NCBI GenBank assembly: GCA_946902985.2
Contig: OX336388.2
Location: 1,504,328,545-1,504,392,544, forward strand
DNA length: 64,000 nt
Origin: Meconema thalassinum
Taxonomy: Eukaryota; Arthropoda; Insecta; Orthoptera; Tettigoniidae
Reading direction: 5' to 3'
Part shown: piece after piece, positions 1-12,369 of the stretch
How positions within the stretch are numbered: position 1 is the stretch's first letter
Layout of the letters: each line of letters opens with the position of its first letter
Translations under genes and position numbers: made by a program
The notes under the pieces: generated by a model
The model's database searches: none
Seen by the model: the letters and a program-made list of their open reading frames with translations, nothing else
What the model was told of the DNA's origin: nothing

Positions 1-1217
1 AAATTTTGCAACAACATACCTTTATGGGGGGAGCATCCTTTGACCAAACTAATAAGTCATCAGCGTAATAGTTTGCGGATGGCGGCCTGCTTTGTGTGAA
101 AATCGATTCCCCCTATTAATTCGAACACGGTGCAACCGAATGGAACGAAATTTGGTACAGAGGTAGCACTAACAAAAGACACCTCAGTGTTATGATTTAT
201 ATCGCCGCCATCTTGACAAAAACGTAATGGCGGCCACACGAATGTTCAAAGCTTAAATCAAATTACGATTTACCTAATCATCCGATCCCTACCACATTTT
301 GCAACTACATATCTTTATGGAGGGAGCATCCTTTGACCAATCTAATAGGTTATTAGCCTAATAGTTTGCGGGTGGCGGCCATCTTTATGTCAAAATTGAT
401 TCCCCCTATTAATTCGAACACGGTGGAACCGAATGGAACGAAATTTGGTACAGAGGTAGCACTAGTAAAGGGCACCTCAGTGTCATGTTTTATATCGCCA
501 CCATCTTGGCTGAAACGTAATGGCGGCCACACGAATGTTCAAAGCTTAAATCAAATTACGATTAACCTAATCATCCGATCTCTACCAAATTTTGCAACTA
601 CATACCTTTATGGAGGGAGCATCCTTTGACCAAACTAATAGGTCATCAGCCTAATATTTTGCGGATGGCGGCCATCTTTGTGTGAAAATCGATTCCCCTT
701 ATCAATTCGAACACGGTGAAACCGAATGGAACGAAATTTGGTACAGAGGTAGCACTAGCAAAGGGCACCTCAGTGTCATGTTTTATATCACCGCTATCTT
801 GACGGAAACGTAATCGCGGCCACCCAAATGTTAAAAGATAAAATGTAACTACGACCAACCTAATAATCTAGTCTCTACCAAATTTTGCAACACCATATCT
901 TTATGTGGGAACCATATTCAGACCAAACTGCAAGAACATCAGCCCAATAGTTTGCAGATGGAGGCCAAGTATGTGTGCAAATCGATTCCCCCTATCAATT
1001 CTAACACGGTGAAACCGAATTGAACGAAATTTGGTACAGAGGTAGCACTGGCAAAGGGCACCTCATATTCATGTTTAATATCCCTATAGCACGTTGTATT
1101 TCAACAAGCTACTACAACCAACATTCGATCATACTCCTTGAAAAGGACAAAGAGTTATAACAATACCCATGCATTTAGGAGAAAGTAGGCTATATGTTCT
1201 TTACTGAACATCTTGTT
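1..1217 (+). mobile_element. HINE-like (non-autonomous Helentron) element, 5' end outside window
   Basis: The segment holds about four tandem units of 292-294 bp; the phrase cgtaatggcggccac recurs at 223 and 515, and a variant at 809. It ends with a subterminal GAAAGTAGGCT, a small hairpin (GTTC...GAAC) and CTTGTT at 1212-1217. The same end closes other elements at 6985, 7883 and 9923. Known Helentron/DINE-1 elements have subterminal inverted repeats, a 3' hairpin and insertion between T residues, so I infer a rolling-circle origin. No coding capacity is visible; the 87-residue ORF at 366-629 is a read-through of the tandem units. Confidence 0.6.
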
Positions 1218-1588
1218 TGTATTACAAATCAGGAATACAGTAACTGTGATAAGACTTGACTAAGACTAACAGAACCAGAATAATTTGAACCAAAATGAAA
1301 CAGTAACCTAACATGATTAACCACGCAGTGAACACTCCCTCTTTTCTACTTAAGACATGACTATAAGAGTAAATAATTAGAACAGAACATTATCTCCTTC
1401 ACTGCCCTCAACAGATACAGTACCGTAGCAAACCTACAGGTAACTGACGTCACCAATAATTCTCATAGTTATCATTAGAAGCCATGACCAGGCTCCTTTT
1501 GTACTTAAACATGGGTACTTTTAAATTACTGAGTAAATAATATCGTACGTTTTTCGTACATCAAAAAGCTACATCCATACTAATATAT
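1218..1588. other. Spacer between two opposed HINE-like elements
   Basis: AT-rich sequence with no recognisable ORF or repeat partner elsewhere in the window. It separates two copies whose 3' ends face each other. The right edge, with atccatactaatata, resembles a LINE or SINE tail but cannot be assigned. Confidence 0.4.
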
Positions 1589-3434
1589 AACAAGATGTTC
1601 AGTAAAGAACATATAGCCTACTTTCTCCTAAATGCATGGGTATTGCTATAACTCTTTGTCCTTTTCAAGGAGTATAATTGAATGTTGGTTGTAGTAGCTT
1701 GTTGAAATACAACGTGCTATAGGGATATTAAACATGAATATGAGGTGCCCTTTGCTAGTGCTACCTCTGTAAAAAAATTCATTCAATTCGGTTTCACCGT
1801 GTTTGAATTGATCTGGGGAATGGATTTGCACAAATACATGGCCGCTATTTGCAAACTATTGGGCTGATGACCTTGTAGTCAGTCATAAGATGCTTTCCAC
1901 AAAAAGGCATGTTGTTGCAAAACCCGGTAGAGATCGAATTATTAGGATGGTCGAAATTTGATTTAAGCTTTTAACATTTGGGTGGCCATCATTCCGTTTC
2001 CGTCAAGATGGCGGCGATATAAAACATGACACTGAGGTGCCTTTTGCTAGTGCTACCTCTGTACCAAATTTCGTTCAATTCGGTTTCACCGTGTTTGAAT
2101 TGATAGGGGGAATCGATTTGCACACATACTTGGCCACCATCTGCAAACTATTGGGCTGATGATCTAGCAGTTTGGTCAGAATATGCTTCCCACATAAAGA
2201 TTTGTTGTTGCAAAATTTGGTAGAGAATAGATTATTAGGTTGGTCGTAATTACATTTTAGCCTTTAACATTTGGGTGGCCGCGATTACGTTTCCGTCAAG
2301 ATGGCGGTGATATAAAACATGACACTGAGGTGGCCTTTGCTAGTGCTACCTCTGTACCAAATTTCGTTTCATTCGGTTTCACCGTGTTCGAATTAATAGG
2401 GGGAGTCGATTTTCACACAAAGATGGCCGCCATCCGCAAAATATTAGGCTAATGACCTATTAGTTTGGTCAAAGGATGCTCCCTCCATAATGGTATGTTG
2501 ATGCAAAATTTGGTAGAGATCGGATGATTAGGTTAATCGTAATTTGATTTAAGCTTTGAATATTTGTGTGGCCGCCATTACGTTTCCATCAAGATGGCGG
2601 CGATATAAAACATGAAACAGAGGTGCCCTTTGCTAGTGCTACCTCTGTACCAAATTTCATTCCATTCGGTTTCACCGTGTTCGAATTAATAGGGGTAATC
2701 GATTTTGACACAAAGATGGCCACCATCCGCAAACTATCAGGCTAATGAACTATTAGATTCGTCAAAGGATGCTTCCTCCATAAAGGTATGTTGTTGCAAA
2801 ATTTGGTAGAGATCGGATGATTAGGTTAGTCGTAATTTGATTTAATCTTTGAACATTTGTGTGGCCGCCATTACGTTTCCGTCAAGATGGCGGTGATATA
2901 AAACATGACAATGAGGTGCCCTTTGCTAGTGCTACCTTTGTACCAAATTTCATTCCATTCGGTTTCACCGTGTTCGAATTAATAGGGTTAATCGATTTTG
3001 ACACAAAGATGGCCGCCATCCGCAAACTATTAGGCTAATGACCTATTAGATTTGTCAAAGGATGCTCCCTCCATAAAGGTATGTTGTTGCAATATTTGGT
3101 AGAGATCGGATGATTAGGTTAGTCGTAATTTGATTTAAGCTTGAACATTTGTGTGGCCGCCATTACGTTTCAGTCAAGATGGCGGCGATATAAACCTTAC
3201 ACTGAGGTGTCCTTTGCTAGTGCTACCTTTGTACCGAATTTCGTTCAATTTGCGCTCACCGTGTTCGAATTGATAGGGGGGGACAGATATTCAGAGTCCA
3301 CCCACTCACACACACACACACACACACAGACTCACACACATACACACACACAGACAGACACACTTTTTTTTCGCCCTGTAGTGATCTCATAAGTCTACTT
3401 TCATTTTTTGCAAAAATCGAAAGTAGGCTAAAAA
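1589..3434 (-). mobile_element. HINE-like element, complete, minus strand
   Basis: Read on the minus strand it starts TTTTTAGCCTACTTTC at 3434, folds into a 5' hairpin (3390-3430), carries an AC/GT microsatellite, then about five tandem units of 293 bp (a cgttt landmark at 1995, 2288, 2581, 2874 and 3166), and ends with AGCCTACTTTC inverted, a hairpin and CTTGTT at 1589. Both ends are present, so this 1846-bp copy defines the family. Its last 150 bp form an almost perfect inverted repeat with 1075-1217. No ORF of note. Confidence 0.65.
3302..3361. repeat. AC-rich microsatellite
   Basis: Run of CA dinucleotides with a few GA and TA interruptions, inside the HINE-like element next to its 5' hairpin. 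The same placement (microsatellite just inside the 5' end) is seen near 5610, 8545, 14570 and 28280. Confidence 0.9.
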
Positions 3435-3672
3435 TGAGATGGTATGTGTCTGTGTGTCTGTGTATTACTCGATCACCAAAGATCACTGGTCCCATTTGCA
3501 TGACATTTTACATGGGGGTAACTGATTTACCTGGTTAATATATAGGCCACTTTTTATTTCAATACTTTGCACTATTTAGAGATGGCGACCATTTAAGTAA
3601 CGTCATTACACCCTTTGCTTTCAAACATTCATATTTCAATGGCCATTGGCTGCGATTAATAATTATGTAATA
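3435..3672. other. Unassigned flank
   Basis: Contains a short TGTGTCTG tract and then sequence with no recognised repeat or ORF. Confidence 0.3.
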
Positions 3673-5542
3673 CTAGCTGTACCCGGCATACGTTGCAATG
3701 CCAATCAAATAAAGTGTTGGCGTGGTAACTTTGTTTGTTGAAGTGCTTTTGGATTCCCAAAATGTATTTATTTTCCGTTAACCACCTCAAAACTATTGTA
3801 AAATTGATTTACTATCTCAAAAAATCATGGGAGCGTGCTCAACCACTCACCAAAGTATCATCGCAATGAAATGAATGGTATTTGAACGCATACGGGACTT
3901 TGTTGAAACTATTCGAGTGCCTTCACCTATTTGTTGAATATACTCATCCGCTACCTATTGTAAAAGGATTTACTAAGTCGAAAACCTTCCCTGGCGTGTA
4001 CACAAAAACTCATGAACGTTTCATCGCAATCGGATGAATGGCATATGAACGCATACAGGATTTTGTTTAAACGAGTCACGCGCCTTCACTTATTTGTTGA
4101 ATCTTCTTGTGCGCCACCCATTGAAGAAACGGATTTACTGATTCGTACACCTTCGCAGGACTGTACTCAACTCACCAACGTTTTATCACAATCGGATGAA
4201 TGGTATATGAACGCATACGGGACTAGGTTGAAACGATTCACGCGCTGTCGCTCATTAGTTGAATCTACTCGTGTGCTACCAATTATAAATGGATTTACTA
4301 AATCAGAAATCTTTGCGGGAGTGAAAACAACATTCCTCTAAATTTCATTGCAATCGCATGAATGGTATATGAACGCATACGAATGCTTTAAAACGATACG
4401 CGTGCCATTATTCATTTGTTGAATCTACTCGTGCGCTACCTATTGTAAAAAGGATTTAGTAAGTCAGAAAACATTCCTGGAGTGTGCACAACAATTCAAC
4501 CAAAGATTCATAGCAATCGGATGAATGGTATTTGACCGCTAGGGGACTTTGTTTAAGCGACTCGCGTGCCGTCGATTATTTGTTGAATCTACTTGTATCA
4601 TACCTATTGTAAAGTGGACGTAGTAAGAAACCTTCCCTGAGGTGTACGCAACATCTCACCCAATATTCATCGCTACCAGACGAATAGTATATGAACGCAT
4701 ACGGGACTTTGTTGAAACGCTTCGCGCGTCGTCGATCACTTGTTGAATCGACTCGTGCCCTACCTATCTAAAAGTGGATTTGCTAAGCCAGAAACCTTGC
4801 CTGAAGTGTACACGACCTATCACCCAAGTATCATCGCTATCGGACGAATGGTATTTGAACGCATACAGGGCTTTGTTGAAACACTGCGCCCGTCGTCGCT
4901 CATTTCTTGAATTTATTCTTGCGCTACCTATTGTTAAGTGGATTTACTAAGCCAGAAACCTTCCCTGAAGTGCACAGAACAACTCACCCAAGTTTAGTCG
5001 CTATCGGACGAATGGTATATGAACGCATACGGGACTTTGTTGAAGCACTTCGGGCGTCGTCGCTTATTTGTTTAATCTACGTGTGCGATACCTATTGTAA
5101 AGTGGATTTACTAAGACAGAAACCTTCCCGGAAGTGTACACAACCTCTCACCCAAGTTTCATCACTGTCGGACGAATGGTATGTGAACGCATGCAGGACT
5201 TTTTTGAAACGCTTCTCCCGTCGTCGCTCATTTGTTGAATCTACTCATGCGATAGCTATTGTTAAGTGGATTTACTAAGTCAGAAACCTTTCCTGGAGTG
5301 TGCACAACAATACAACCAATGTTTCATAGCAATCGGATGACTAGTATATGAACTAATACGGGACTTTGTTTATGCGATTCGCGTGCCGTCACTCATTTAT
5401 TAAATTTAATCGTGCGCTACAACTTTCATATTTATTCACCTTTTAAACCTTCTCTGGGCTTCCACAAATAATTCAAGACCAAAATTAGCCAAATCGGTCC
5501 AGCCGTTCTCGAGTTTTAGCGAGACTAACGAACAGCAATTCA
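3673..5542 (-). mobile_element. Helitron-like element, 3' terminus on minus strand, with 163-bp tandem array
   Basis: On the minus strand the boundary at 3673-3676 reads CTAG followed by T, preceded by a hairpin with GGCAT/ATGCC arms. That is the classic Helitron 3' end (hairpin about ten bases before CTRR, insertion before T). Inside lies a tandem array from about 3790 to 5430 with a period of 162-165 bp (landmark aagtggatttactaag at about 4773, 4936, 5101 and 5264). The inner edge carries agccgttctcgagttttagc, a phrase common in arthropod repeats. The element is interrupted at 5543 by a HINE-like insertion and seems to resume at 6986. Confidence 0.55.
3790..5430. repeat. Tandem array, about 163-bp unit, roughly ten copies
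   Basis: Successive copies share tggtatatgaacgcatacgg and gaatctactcgtgcgctacc at about 163-bp spacing, with 10-20 per cent divergence by eye. ORFs of 109 and 123 codons (4012-4341, 4907-5278) are translations of this array with repeated peptide motifs and no known domain; I do not call them genes. Confidence 0.8.
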
Positions 5543-6985
5543 TTTTTAGCCTACTTTTCACATTTTGCAAAAATGAGGAAAAAGTAGACTTATGAAATCG
5601 GGCAAATGTGTGTCTGTCTGCCTGTCTGTCTGTCTGTCCTTCTGTCTGTCTGTCTGGCTGTGTGTGTGTCCCCCCCCCCCTATCAACTCCTAAAGGGCTG
5701 GAGCAATCGAAACAAAATTTGGTGGGAGAAAAGATCTATACCTGAATATCTTACGGCCATATTTGAAAATGATGTCAGTGCTACCAACTGCTGAAAAGTC
5801 GCAATTTAAATTTGAGCTCCATGTTGGATATCATGGAAGGTATGAATAGCAGCTATTTCAAAATTGGCACACGTATAGATAATAATATTGCAGTTTAATT
5901 GCCAGGAGGCCATACATGCCAGTGTTGCCAAAATGATTATAAGCCTGCTGATAGGTCCAATTTTTAAATGCATATAACGTCTACACTATCAATTGGAATT
6001 CAACCAAATTTCGTAAGTGCTATGTGTACATGAACGGATATGACTGAGCGTATTCTTAAGAGCCTCCAGGGCTGCCAACTGTTAATAAATGCTCTCAATT
6101 TATTTTATCCAAATACCAATATATCAGAAAGTATGCAAGCCGACAGCTTTAAACTATGCACACGTATAGTACTTGACATTCTATATTAATTTGGAGTAAC
6201 TTAAATACATCAGTGCCAGCAACATGATTCTAAGCCTGCTGAGAGGTCCAACTTTAAATACATGGAACGTCTAGACTATCATTTGGATTTCAACCAAATT
6301 TCATGTGTGCAATGTGTACCATAACAGATATGTATATGCCAATTCTTAAGAGTAACCAGGGCTGCCAACTGTTAATAAATACTGTCTCTATTTTTGTTAC
6401 CCTAATATCAATATATCAGAAAGTATGCAAGACAATAGCTCTAAACTTTGCACACGTATAATACCTGGCATTCTAGATTAATTTGGAGTAACTAATATAG
6501 GCCTACGCCAGTGCTGCCAACATAATTTTATGTCTGCTGATAGGTCCAATTTTAAAATGCATGTAACTTATGTACTAACTAATGGATTTCATTCAAAATG
6601 AACACAACAATAGATCATATTATTTCAGATTATTTATGACCACTACATGTATGTCATTGTTGCCAACGTGATTTTACGCGCGCTGTTAAATCCAATGTTT
6701 AACTGCATGTAACGTCCATTCCATTTATTGGATTTCAACCAAATTTTGTGTTCTGTGCCTTAAGAGATGGAACTAAGAATATATTCAGTCACCAGGGCTG
6801 CCAACTGTAGTTCTCTATTAGGCTACATTATGCCAGGTATACAGTATTTCGAACTAATTAGAAAATTCGATTTTACCAACTTAATTTCGTCATTATTCTA
6901 GATAGATCCATATAGATTAATCATTGGCATGAATCTTATATTTTAAGAAAAGTAGGCTCTTTAGTTCGTCACGGAACTTCTTGTT
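5543..6985 (+). mobile_element. HINE-A copy 1 (complete)
   Basis: Starts TTTTTAGCCTACTTTTC with a 5' hairpin (AGCCTACTTTT pairing with AAAAGTAGACT), then a TGTC/CTGT microsatellite and a C-run, then internal units marked by gggctgccaactg at about 6068, 6360 and 6795 (first spacing 292 bp). It ends GAAAAGTAGGCT, hairpin AGTTC...GAACT and CTTGTT at 6985. It is nearly collinear with 8474-9923. It sits inside the Helitron-like block 3673-7296. No protein coding. Confidence 0.7.
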
Positions 6986-7296
6986 ATATATATAGATTTC
7001 AGTTTCAAATAAAAAGAGAACGCTAAGAAATAGCAAACTTTTGATGGCATATACTAGGTTTAAAATTGTAATTTCTATCTGAATGGTCCTTATCACTTTT
7101 CGTGTATCTCCAACTGTTAGCGAGTAAAACATAATTGTGTGCTATAAAACAAGGTCAATGCGAAGCGGTGTAGCTGGACAAAATGTTCCATCCTAACTCT
7201 CCCTCCACGCAGCACATCGCATATCCCCTGTTTTAACTGTCACTTTCATAATTCAATTTATTTATGACCAGTAGCGAAGCACGGGTACATCAGCTA
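6986..7296 (+). mobile_element. Continuation of Helitron-like block, 3' end on plus strand
   Basis: Ends at 7296 with CAGCTAG followed by T, preceded by tagcgaagcacgggtac, a degenerate form of the hairpin gcgaagccgcgggtac seen at other Helitron ends. Together with the opposite end at 3673 the block has two outward-facing 3' ends, so it may be two adjoining elements. Confidence 0.45.
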
Positions 7297-7883
7297 GTGG
7301 CCTATTCATATAACAATCCAAAATGGCGAGCATCCGAAATATTTTGACGGTTCTCAATATCTACGAATCTTTCACAGCAATCAAACTGATTATTTTTGTT
7401 CATAGAGGCTTGAACATAAGTTCACCTATAGGACTTTCAGTAACCTGGTGAGCACAAATCCAACATGGCGGCGTCGCGAAGTATAAATATTTAAATGGAC
7501 TTTTCTGTGATTTAATCATCCGAGTGCAGTGAAACTTTGCGCGTTAAATGCTTATAAAAATGTTAATCCACTGGCATATAATTTATTTCAATTGTTTCCG
7601 TAACCGCAAGATGGCAGCTATGCGAAATTTTAAAATCTTGTTTTTACTTCTTGTGCCCTAATCATGCGATTGAAGTTTGAATAACACACGTACACAATAA
7701 TCTTCATGTAATAGTACATAAATAAAATTCCAACCTGGCGACCATCTGAAATATTTAGACGGTTCTCAATAACTACGAATCTATCACAACAATCAAACTG
7801 AAATTTTGTATGTTGATAGAGGCAATTAACATGAGTAGGATATATGAAAATAGGCTGTATAGTTCTTCACGGAACTACTTGTT
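7297..7883 (+). mobile_element. HINE-B copy, 5'-truncated
   Basis: Shares atggcg-containing units with 13430-14663 and 28220-29478 (for example aacataagttcacctataggactttca). It ends GAAAATAGGCT, hairpin GTTCTTCACGGAAC and CTTGTT at 7883. The 5' half, including the start hairpin and microsatellite, is missing where it abuts the Helitron end. Confidence 0.6.
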
Positions 7884-8473
7884 CAGTTTATATTTGCGCG
7901 TCAGCGTGTGATACGCTATTTTACGGAAGCTACAACACATCAAGGTAATGTTTATTATCTTCAATTTGTGTGTTCGAGTGCATTTAACGTATCATCCCTC
8001 CCTGTTCTTGAGTTTATCTACATGCGTGAGCACTATCTGGCCATTTCACTTGTCTGTGGGTCTTCTTCAAGATTGGAGGCCTTAGTCACTGCCTGATTTG
8101 TGTGTCCTATCACCCTCTTCACGCCTTCTTAACAGGACGCTCGTGAATCTTTAGTGATGTCCGCCAGCCTTGCTTGTTCCTGAGGAATTGATCTGTGGAC
8201 TTTACGATTTGTTGCGGAACCACTTCGCACCCTGTTTGACAGGCAAACTATGCTGGTGCTTCACAATTACACCCATTTATTTGGCCAAGCAAGGCGATAT
8301 TTATTTTGTGCCACCATGCTAATATTCCCGAGAATCTTTCTTATCTTTTGTGTGAGATTGTGGTATTTCCTTTATGCAAGTCGGTATCACTTTTCCCTAA
8401 TCTTACTTCACTCGCACTATTTCTGTGGTTTAATTCATGTGGTGTGTTTCCGGTTTGTCTTTCTATATATATA
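7884..8473. other. Unassigned region
   Basis: No repeat partner recognised in the window. Short overlapping ORFs (62-76 codons) lack any motif. A T-rich stretch leads into the next HINE-A copy. Confidence 0.3.
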
Positions 8474-9923
8474 TTTTTAGCCTACTTTTCACATTTTGCA
8501 AAAAAGAGGAAAAAGTAGACTTATGACATCGGGCAAATGTGTGTCTGACTGTCTGTCTGTCCTTCTGTCTGTCTGTCTGTCTGTCTGTCTGGCTGTGTGT
8601 GTGTCACCCCCCCCCCCCTTATCAACTCCTAAACGGCTGCAGCAATCGAAACAAAATTTGGTAGGAGTAAAGATCTATACCTGAATATCTCACGCCCATA
8701 TTTGAAAATGATGTCAGTGCTACCAACTGCTGAAAAATCGCAATTGAAATTTGAGCTCCATGTTGGATATCATGGAAGGTATGAATAGGAGCTATTTCAA
8801 AATTGGCACACGTATAGATAATAATATTGCAGTTTAATTTCCAGGAGGCCATACATCGCAGTGTTGCCAAAATGAATATACGCCTGCTGATAGGTCCAAA
8901 TTTTAAATTCATATAACTTCTACACTATCAATTGGATTTCAACCAAATTTCGTATGTGCTATGTGTACATAAACAGACATGACTGAACGTATTCTTAAGA
9001 TCCACCAGGGCTGCCAACTGTTAATAAATGCTCTCAATTTATTTTATCCAAATACCAATATATCAGAAAGTATGCAAGCCGACAGCTTTAAACTATGCAC
9101 ACGTTTAGTACCTGACATTCTATATTAATTTGGAGTAACTTACATACGTCAGTGCCAGCAACATGATTCTAAGCCTGCTGAGAGGTCCAACTTTAAATAC
9201 ATGGAACGTCTAGACTATCATTTGGATTTCAACCAAATTTCATGTGTGCAATGTGTACCATAACAGATATGTATATGCCAATTCTTAAGAGTAACCAGGG
9301 CTGCCAACTGTTAATAAATACTGTCTCTATTTTGTTACCCTAATATCAATATATCTGAAAGTATGCAAGACAATAGCTCTAAACTTTGCACACGTATAGT
9401 AGGCCTACCTGGCATTCTAGATTAATTTGGAGTAACTAATATACGTCAGTGCTGCCAACATGATTCTAAGCCTGCTGATAGATCCAATTTTAAAATGCAT
9501 GCAACTTCTATACTAACTAATGGATTTCATTCAAAATTGACACAACAATAGATCATATTATTTCAGATTATTTCTGACCAATACATGTATGGCATTGTTG
9601 CCAACATGATTTTACGCGCGCTGTTAGATCCAATGTTTAACTGCATGTAACGTCCATGCTATCCATTGGACTTCAACCAAATTTTGTATTATGTACCTTA
9701 AGAGATGGAACTAAGAATATATTCAGTCACCAGGGCTGCCAACTGTAGTTCTCTATAAGGCTACATTATGCCAGGTATACAGTATTTCGAACTAATTAGA
9801 AATTTCGATATTACCAACTTAATTTCGGCATTATTCTATATAGATCCCTATAGATTAATCATTGGCATAGATCTTAAATTTTAAGAAAAGTAGGCTCTTT
9901 AGTTCGTCACGGAACTTCTTGTT
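8474..9923 (+). mobile_element. HINE-A copy 2 (complete)
   Basis: Same order as 5543-6985: TTTTTAGCCTACTTTTC and hairpin, CTGT microsatellite, C-run, internal units with gggctgccaactg at about 9009, 9299 and 9735, then GAAAAGTAGGCT, hairpin and CTTGTT at 9923. Length 1450 against 1443 bp. By eye the copies differ at only a few per cent of sites, mostly substitutions and short indels. This is the best pair for defining the family ends. Confidence 0.7.
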
Positions 9924-10128
9924 TTAAATTGTGGATGTCGTACACGGTATTACGGTCTTCTGTACGGTGTAAGTTTCATCTCCACTTCGGTATCCATCCA
10001 ATTATCTCTCTCATTTGTATTGTCTTATCTCTGAGAATACTCTTTCTTCGGACTCCTAGTGTCTATTTTACTAGCGTTCCAATTTTCATTTTGACCATGT
10101 GTCAATGACCCTTAATCTTTCTCTTTTA
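9924..10128. other. Unassigned short flank
   Basis: No ORF or repeat recognised. Confidence 0.3.
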
Positions 10129-10351
10129 ATGGCTGGCTGCGTGGCTCAGCAGTAACGTTCCCACTTGCTGTATCCAAGGTTGCAGGATCGAATCCTGGCG
10201 CAGTCAGCTGGCATTTGAGGGAGCGCAAATGCGAGGGAGCAGTGTCAGTAGATTTACTGGCACGTTAATGATCCCCTTTAGAGCAAAATTCCGGCATCCC
10301 GGTGTCTCTAAAAGCCGCAGTAGTTAAAAGGGACATAAGACAAATAACATT
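10129..10351 (+). mobile_element. tRNA-derived SINE
   Basis: Begins with a tRNA-like head: an A-box-like tgcgtggctcagcagtaacg near 10138 and a B-box-like aggatcgaatcctgg near 10184. The body contains ttaatgatcccctttagagc and ends gggacataagacaaata. The spacing of the two boxes fits a Pol III internal promoter. No clear target duplication was found by eye. Confidence 0.65.
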
Positions 10352-10662
10352 CATTATTCTCTTTTCATCATTTCAATTACCGTAATTATAATATTGATTA
10401 TTCATGGCGAATCTATCTATATATATTTCATCTTTATCCATTTTTCTCCTTTAGAGTAAATTATCTAAGCCAGATATATTTGACTTATCTTAAAATAAAC
10501 ACCTGTGTCTCGTTACGGAAAGCTGCCATCTCGTGGAAGGAATCATAATTAACCGATCCTGAAAGTTATGTTCGAGCATGTAATTTTTCATTGTTCTAGT
10601 GTTGGTCGTAATTGTTGTTCTGCTGTTGGTATAGTTTACTATAGGTTATACGCAGTGGCGTA
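10352..10662. other. Unassigned AT-rich region
   Basis: No ORF, repeat partner or motif recognised. Confidence 0.3.
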
Positions 10663-11430
10663 CGCAGGATTTCCTTCTGGGGGGGGGGGGGGTTCATTAA
10701 TATAATAGGGTAATTGTATTCATTACCGGTATTACAGGGACAGATGACCTTGCTGTTCCGCCCCTTAAAACGACAGTCGTCATCATAATTAAAATGATAC
10801 TTCGATTAATATTCATAAAAAACAACAATTAAATAACCGCTCTCTTTGCATGAAAAATATTTTAGGTCTCATTTTTTCGACACAATAAAAAAATGAAAAG
10901 AAATTCTAAAAAATATGGACAACAGTAACTAAATATTGAGACTGAACGATGCAGTGGTATAATCATGACCATAGTGACGTGGTTGCTTAAAATAATGATA
11001 TTATGTGAGAGAAAAATAATGTTTTGCTCTCCGTGTTCCTACTGCAATTGCTATTGGCTCTCAAAATCTGCCTATCTTGATTATTTTATCTGTATCATTA
11101 ATTGGAATAAATTGCAGAAACTCCTCTTTTACTGAATTATCTATAAGGAAACGGGCATACACAATTAAAGCAACCCGAAGCGACGTGAAAAGACTTACCA
11201 ATCGTACACTTCAACAGCAAAACTGATCCATGGGTAGCTCCAACACTGCGAGTAGAGTGCAGGGCATTTATTAAGTGAGGAACGTGACCACACCTAAGGT
11301 GTATGCGGGAGTTAAGACGCCTAACGAGCGATGCCGTAAAACAGGTGATAGATGGGACATTATATAGATTCAAGTAAATGAATATCTCTGGGGGGGTTCA
11401 ACCCTGAACCCCCCGTCGGTACGCCACTGG
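10663..11430. mobile_element. MITE with CAGTGGCGTAC terminal inverted repeats
   Basis: The left end reads cagtggcgtacgcagg followed by a G-run; the right end is the inverse, ccccccgtcggtacgccactg. Such ends followed by a G-run are typical of hAT-like non-autonomous elements. The flanks do not show a clean 8-bp duplication, so the superfamily is uncertain. The internal AT-rich part has a 78-codon minus-strand ORF (11137-11373) with no recognised domain; I do not call it a gene. Confidence 0.5.
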
Positions 11431-11749
11431 TACACAATTCATTAACGTTATATTCATGCAATGTAGATAAGCCTCATCGTGTATCTTTGATCACATATTT
11501 TCCATTTATGACGATGTGTTGCGTGTTGACTTATCTTGTTTACCGATGAAACCTTTAATGTAAGAGAGGGCAAGTACTAGAAGTACAATTTTTCAGTTTT
11601 ACAATATTTTGATGTTTCTCGCTGAAATGACTACAACAATGAGTTTTGCGTTTGAAATCGATTCTCTATACTTTATCACAATGTAGGTCATGAGGCAAAA
11701 GTTATTTAGTACATCATATTAAAAACGCAGTTTATAGGCGGGAGATTTA
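11431..11749. other. Unassigned region
   Basis: AT-rich, no ORF or repeat recognised. Confidence 0.3.
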
Positions 11750-12369
11750 GGTAGATTTCATTAGAAAGTTAACTATTGAAATGGGTCCCATGATTCGACT
11801 TCCGGAAAATTTCGACATATCTTCGCGTTTCACATCCCCCAGACCCCAAAACCACCGTCAGTTCAAAAGTTTATATATAACTTATGTATATATGTATATC
11901 AGTTTCTTGCGGACACTATAACTGCCGTACTTTTGCACCAATCACTTTGAATTTTTTACCGAATATGTATACCTATAAAATCTCGGTCGAGTTCGTTACT
12001 GGGCTAAATCGGTCGAAGGGCGTGAAAATGGGTGGCTTTTTTTTCGAAAAAGTGAAATATTGCTATAACTCTCTTAATATGTGAAATATCGAATCCGTTC
12101 ATCGTTCATACTATGTGTCGGATAAAGCCAAAAAATTTATGTTTGACGAGTTTTTTTATAGCACCAACCATTGACCAAAGGGGTGGGAAAAAGTGGGCTT
12201 TTCGGGAAACATTAATCATATCTCTCTTAATAGGCACAATATCAATACCGTACAAAATGGACAATATTCCCCTAATAATTACCTAAAACGTTTGTCTGAA
12301 AGAATTTTTGATATGACTCTCCATTACGCCAAGGGATGAGAAAAATGATTTCGGAATTATAAGAAAATG
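11750..12369 (+). repeat. C repeat, copy C1
   Basis: Interspersed repeat of about 620 bp starting gtagatttcattagaaag and ending gatttcggaattataagaaa. Other copies lie at 29479-30125, 43078-43699, 44217-44377 (partial) and 49624-50032 (partial). It contains aaatcggtcgaagggcgtgaaaatg and ataactctcttaatatgtga. No domain-bearing ORF. Confidence 0.75.

Noticed and set aside
366..629. 87-codon ORF
   Set aside because: Lies across the 293-bp tandem unit; the equivalent frame is closed in the other units.
3302..3361. Possible CRISPR-like or satellite array
   Set aside because: Simple CA microsatellite; eukaryotic context and no spacer structure.
4012..5278. ORFs of 109 and 123 codons with repeated peptide motifs
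   Set aside because: They are translations of the 163-bp tandem array; frames drift between units, and no domain, start context or splice context supports a gene.
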